In this document: positions 63,447 through 64,000 of the stretch, piece after piece
Layout of the letters: every line of letters begins with the position of its first letter
Position numbering within the stretch: the stretch's first letter is position 1
Assembly (NCBI RefSeq): GCF_901538355.1
Contig: NZ_LR593887.1
Span: 744,001-808,000, forward strand
Reading direction: 5' to 3'
DNA length: 64,000 bases
From: Tuwongella immobilis
Lineage (GTDB): Bacteria > Planctomycetota > Planctomycetia > Gemmatales > Gemmataceae
Position numbers and translations under genes: made by a program
The notes under the pieces: generated by a model
Told to the model about the DNA's origin: nothing
Database searches by the model: none
What the model saw: the letters and a program-made list of their open reading frames with translations, nothing else

Positions 63447-64000
63447 TTATGCGGTGGGCACTTCGGACTTCGGATCTTCTTCGTAGGGCGGCGATTCGCG
63501 GAAGCCAAACAAGAAGATGAGCATGCAGACGACGGTGATGGCGACGGGGACGAAGAAGACCTTCTGCCAGTCGTTCTCGAAGTAGTCGGCGACTTTGCCG
63601 GACACCAGCGAGCTAATAATCATACCGGCCCCGTAGGTGATGAAGATAATCAACCCTTGGGTACTGCCACGAATGTCTTTGGGAGCGATTCGGTCGGCAT
63701 ACAGGAACGATGCGACGAAGAAGAACCCAAAGCCAAAGCCGTGCAGGGTTTGCGAGGCAATGACCAACTCCCGCGGATCGCCCAACGCGAAGATGCCGTA
63801 GCGGACAGCCCAGGCACCGATGCCGATGGCGATGGTGATGCCGTAGCCGAATTTCTTCAGGGCGAACGGCAGCAGCAGCAGCACCAGGATTTCGGCGACT
63901 TGTCCGATGGCCATGACCATCGGGACGGAGCCTGAGCTGAGGTTCAGGCCGCCCTTTTCGGTGGCGTTGGCATCGAATTCCAGGACGATTCCTGGGATCA
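63447..64000 (-). CDS. MFS transporter, N-terminus beyond window
   Basis: The open frame runs to the right edge (about 184 codons). It has about five TMs, with ILVLLLLPFALKKFGYG and GFGFGFFFVASFLYADRIAP, and an ending typical of nucleoside-proton symporter-like MFS carriers (RESPPYEEDPKSEVPTA tail). The substrate cannot be decided from this half. Confidence 0.8.
   Translation of the reverse strand, partial: IPGIVLEFDANATEKGGLNLSSGSVPMVMAIGQVAEILVLLLLPFALKKFGYGITIAIGIGAWAVRYGIFALGDPRELVIASQTLHGFGFGFFFVASFLYADRIAPKDIRGSTQGLIIFITYGAGMIISSLVSGKVADYFENDWQKVFFVPVAITVVCMLIFLFGFRESPPYEEDPKSEVPTA

Overview
The window comes from a planctomycete, most likely family Gemmataceae. The signs are: a cytochrome-c type PSCyt1 protein with CxxCH at the left edge; a DUF1559 pseudopilin-like protein; many serial leucine-rich-repeat lipoproteins; PQQ-propeller and TPR membrane proteins; a very long Pro/Ala linker in IF-2; and many lineage-specific hypotheticals. 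GC content looks moderately high. This placement is inferred from gene content alone. No rRNA, tRNA, CRISPR array or insertion sequence was recognised.

Layout. 1-5.6 kb: partial PSCyt1 gene, ribosomal protein S21, a Roadblock protein, a VOC protein, an SDR and two unknowns, then about 760 bp without a gene. 5.6-14.7 kb: six tandem paralogous LRR lipoprotein genes on +, each behind a repeated leader that carries a hairpin. The array is bracketed by direct repeats of about 100 bp. 15.0-23.5 kb: minus-strand genes, namely an alpha/beta-hydrolase lipoprotein with an IscA-like domain, a DUF1559 protein, a SUKH (SMI1/KNR4) protein and many small unknowns. Several of these unrelated genes share a repeated leader of about 60 bp. 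23.9-30.6 kb: a compact six-gene minus-strand cluster (winged-helix-like protein, 676-aa P-loop NTPase, beta-rich membrane protein, secreted protein, papain-like peptidase, small Pro/Ala-rich protein). It matches no system I know and is my best candidate for an undescribed one. 30.9-33.4 kb: an M48 protease and an unknown. 33.6-37.9 kb: an NtrB/NtrC-type hybrid kinase and sigma-54 activator. 38.2-43.8 kb: a THUMP-like methyltransferase, an AAA ATPase/TOPRIM-like pair, an ornithine-cyclodeaminase-family gene with a membrane protein, and an HNH-like protein. 44-54.7 kb: TPR and PQQ membrane proteins, several unknowns, a DUF4380 protein, a UbiA prenyltransferase, a DUF457-type membrane hydrolase, a cysteine-less FmdB-like protein and an ABC ATPase. 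54.7-62.3 kb: the translation/transcription cluster nusA-infB-DUF503-rbfA followed by an endonuclease III-like protein. 62.4-64 kb: a Ser/Thr kinase and a partial MFS transporter.

Most start sites were picked by a purine-rich Shine-Dalgarno sequence 5-10 nt upstream. Several long open frames antisense to infB, nusA, the sigma-54 activator and the LRR genes are codon-bias shadows and were left out.
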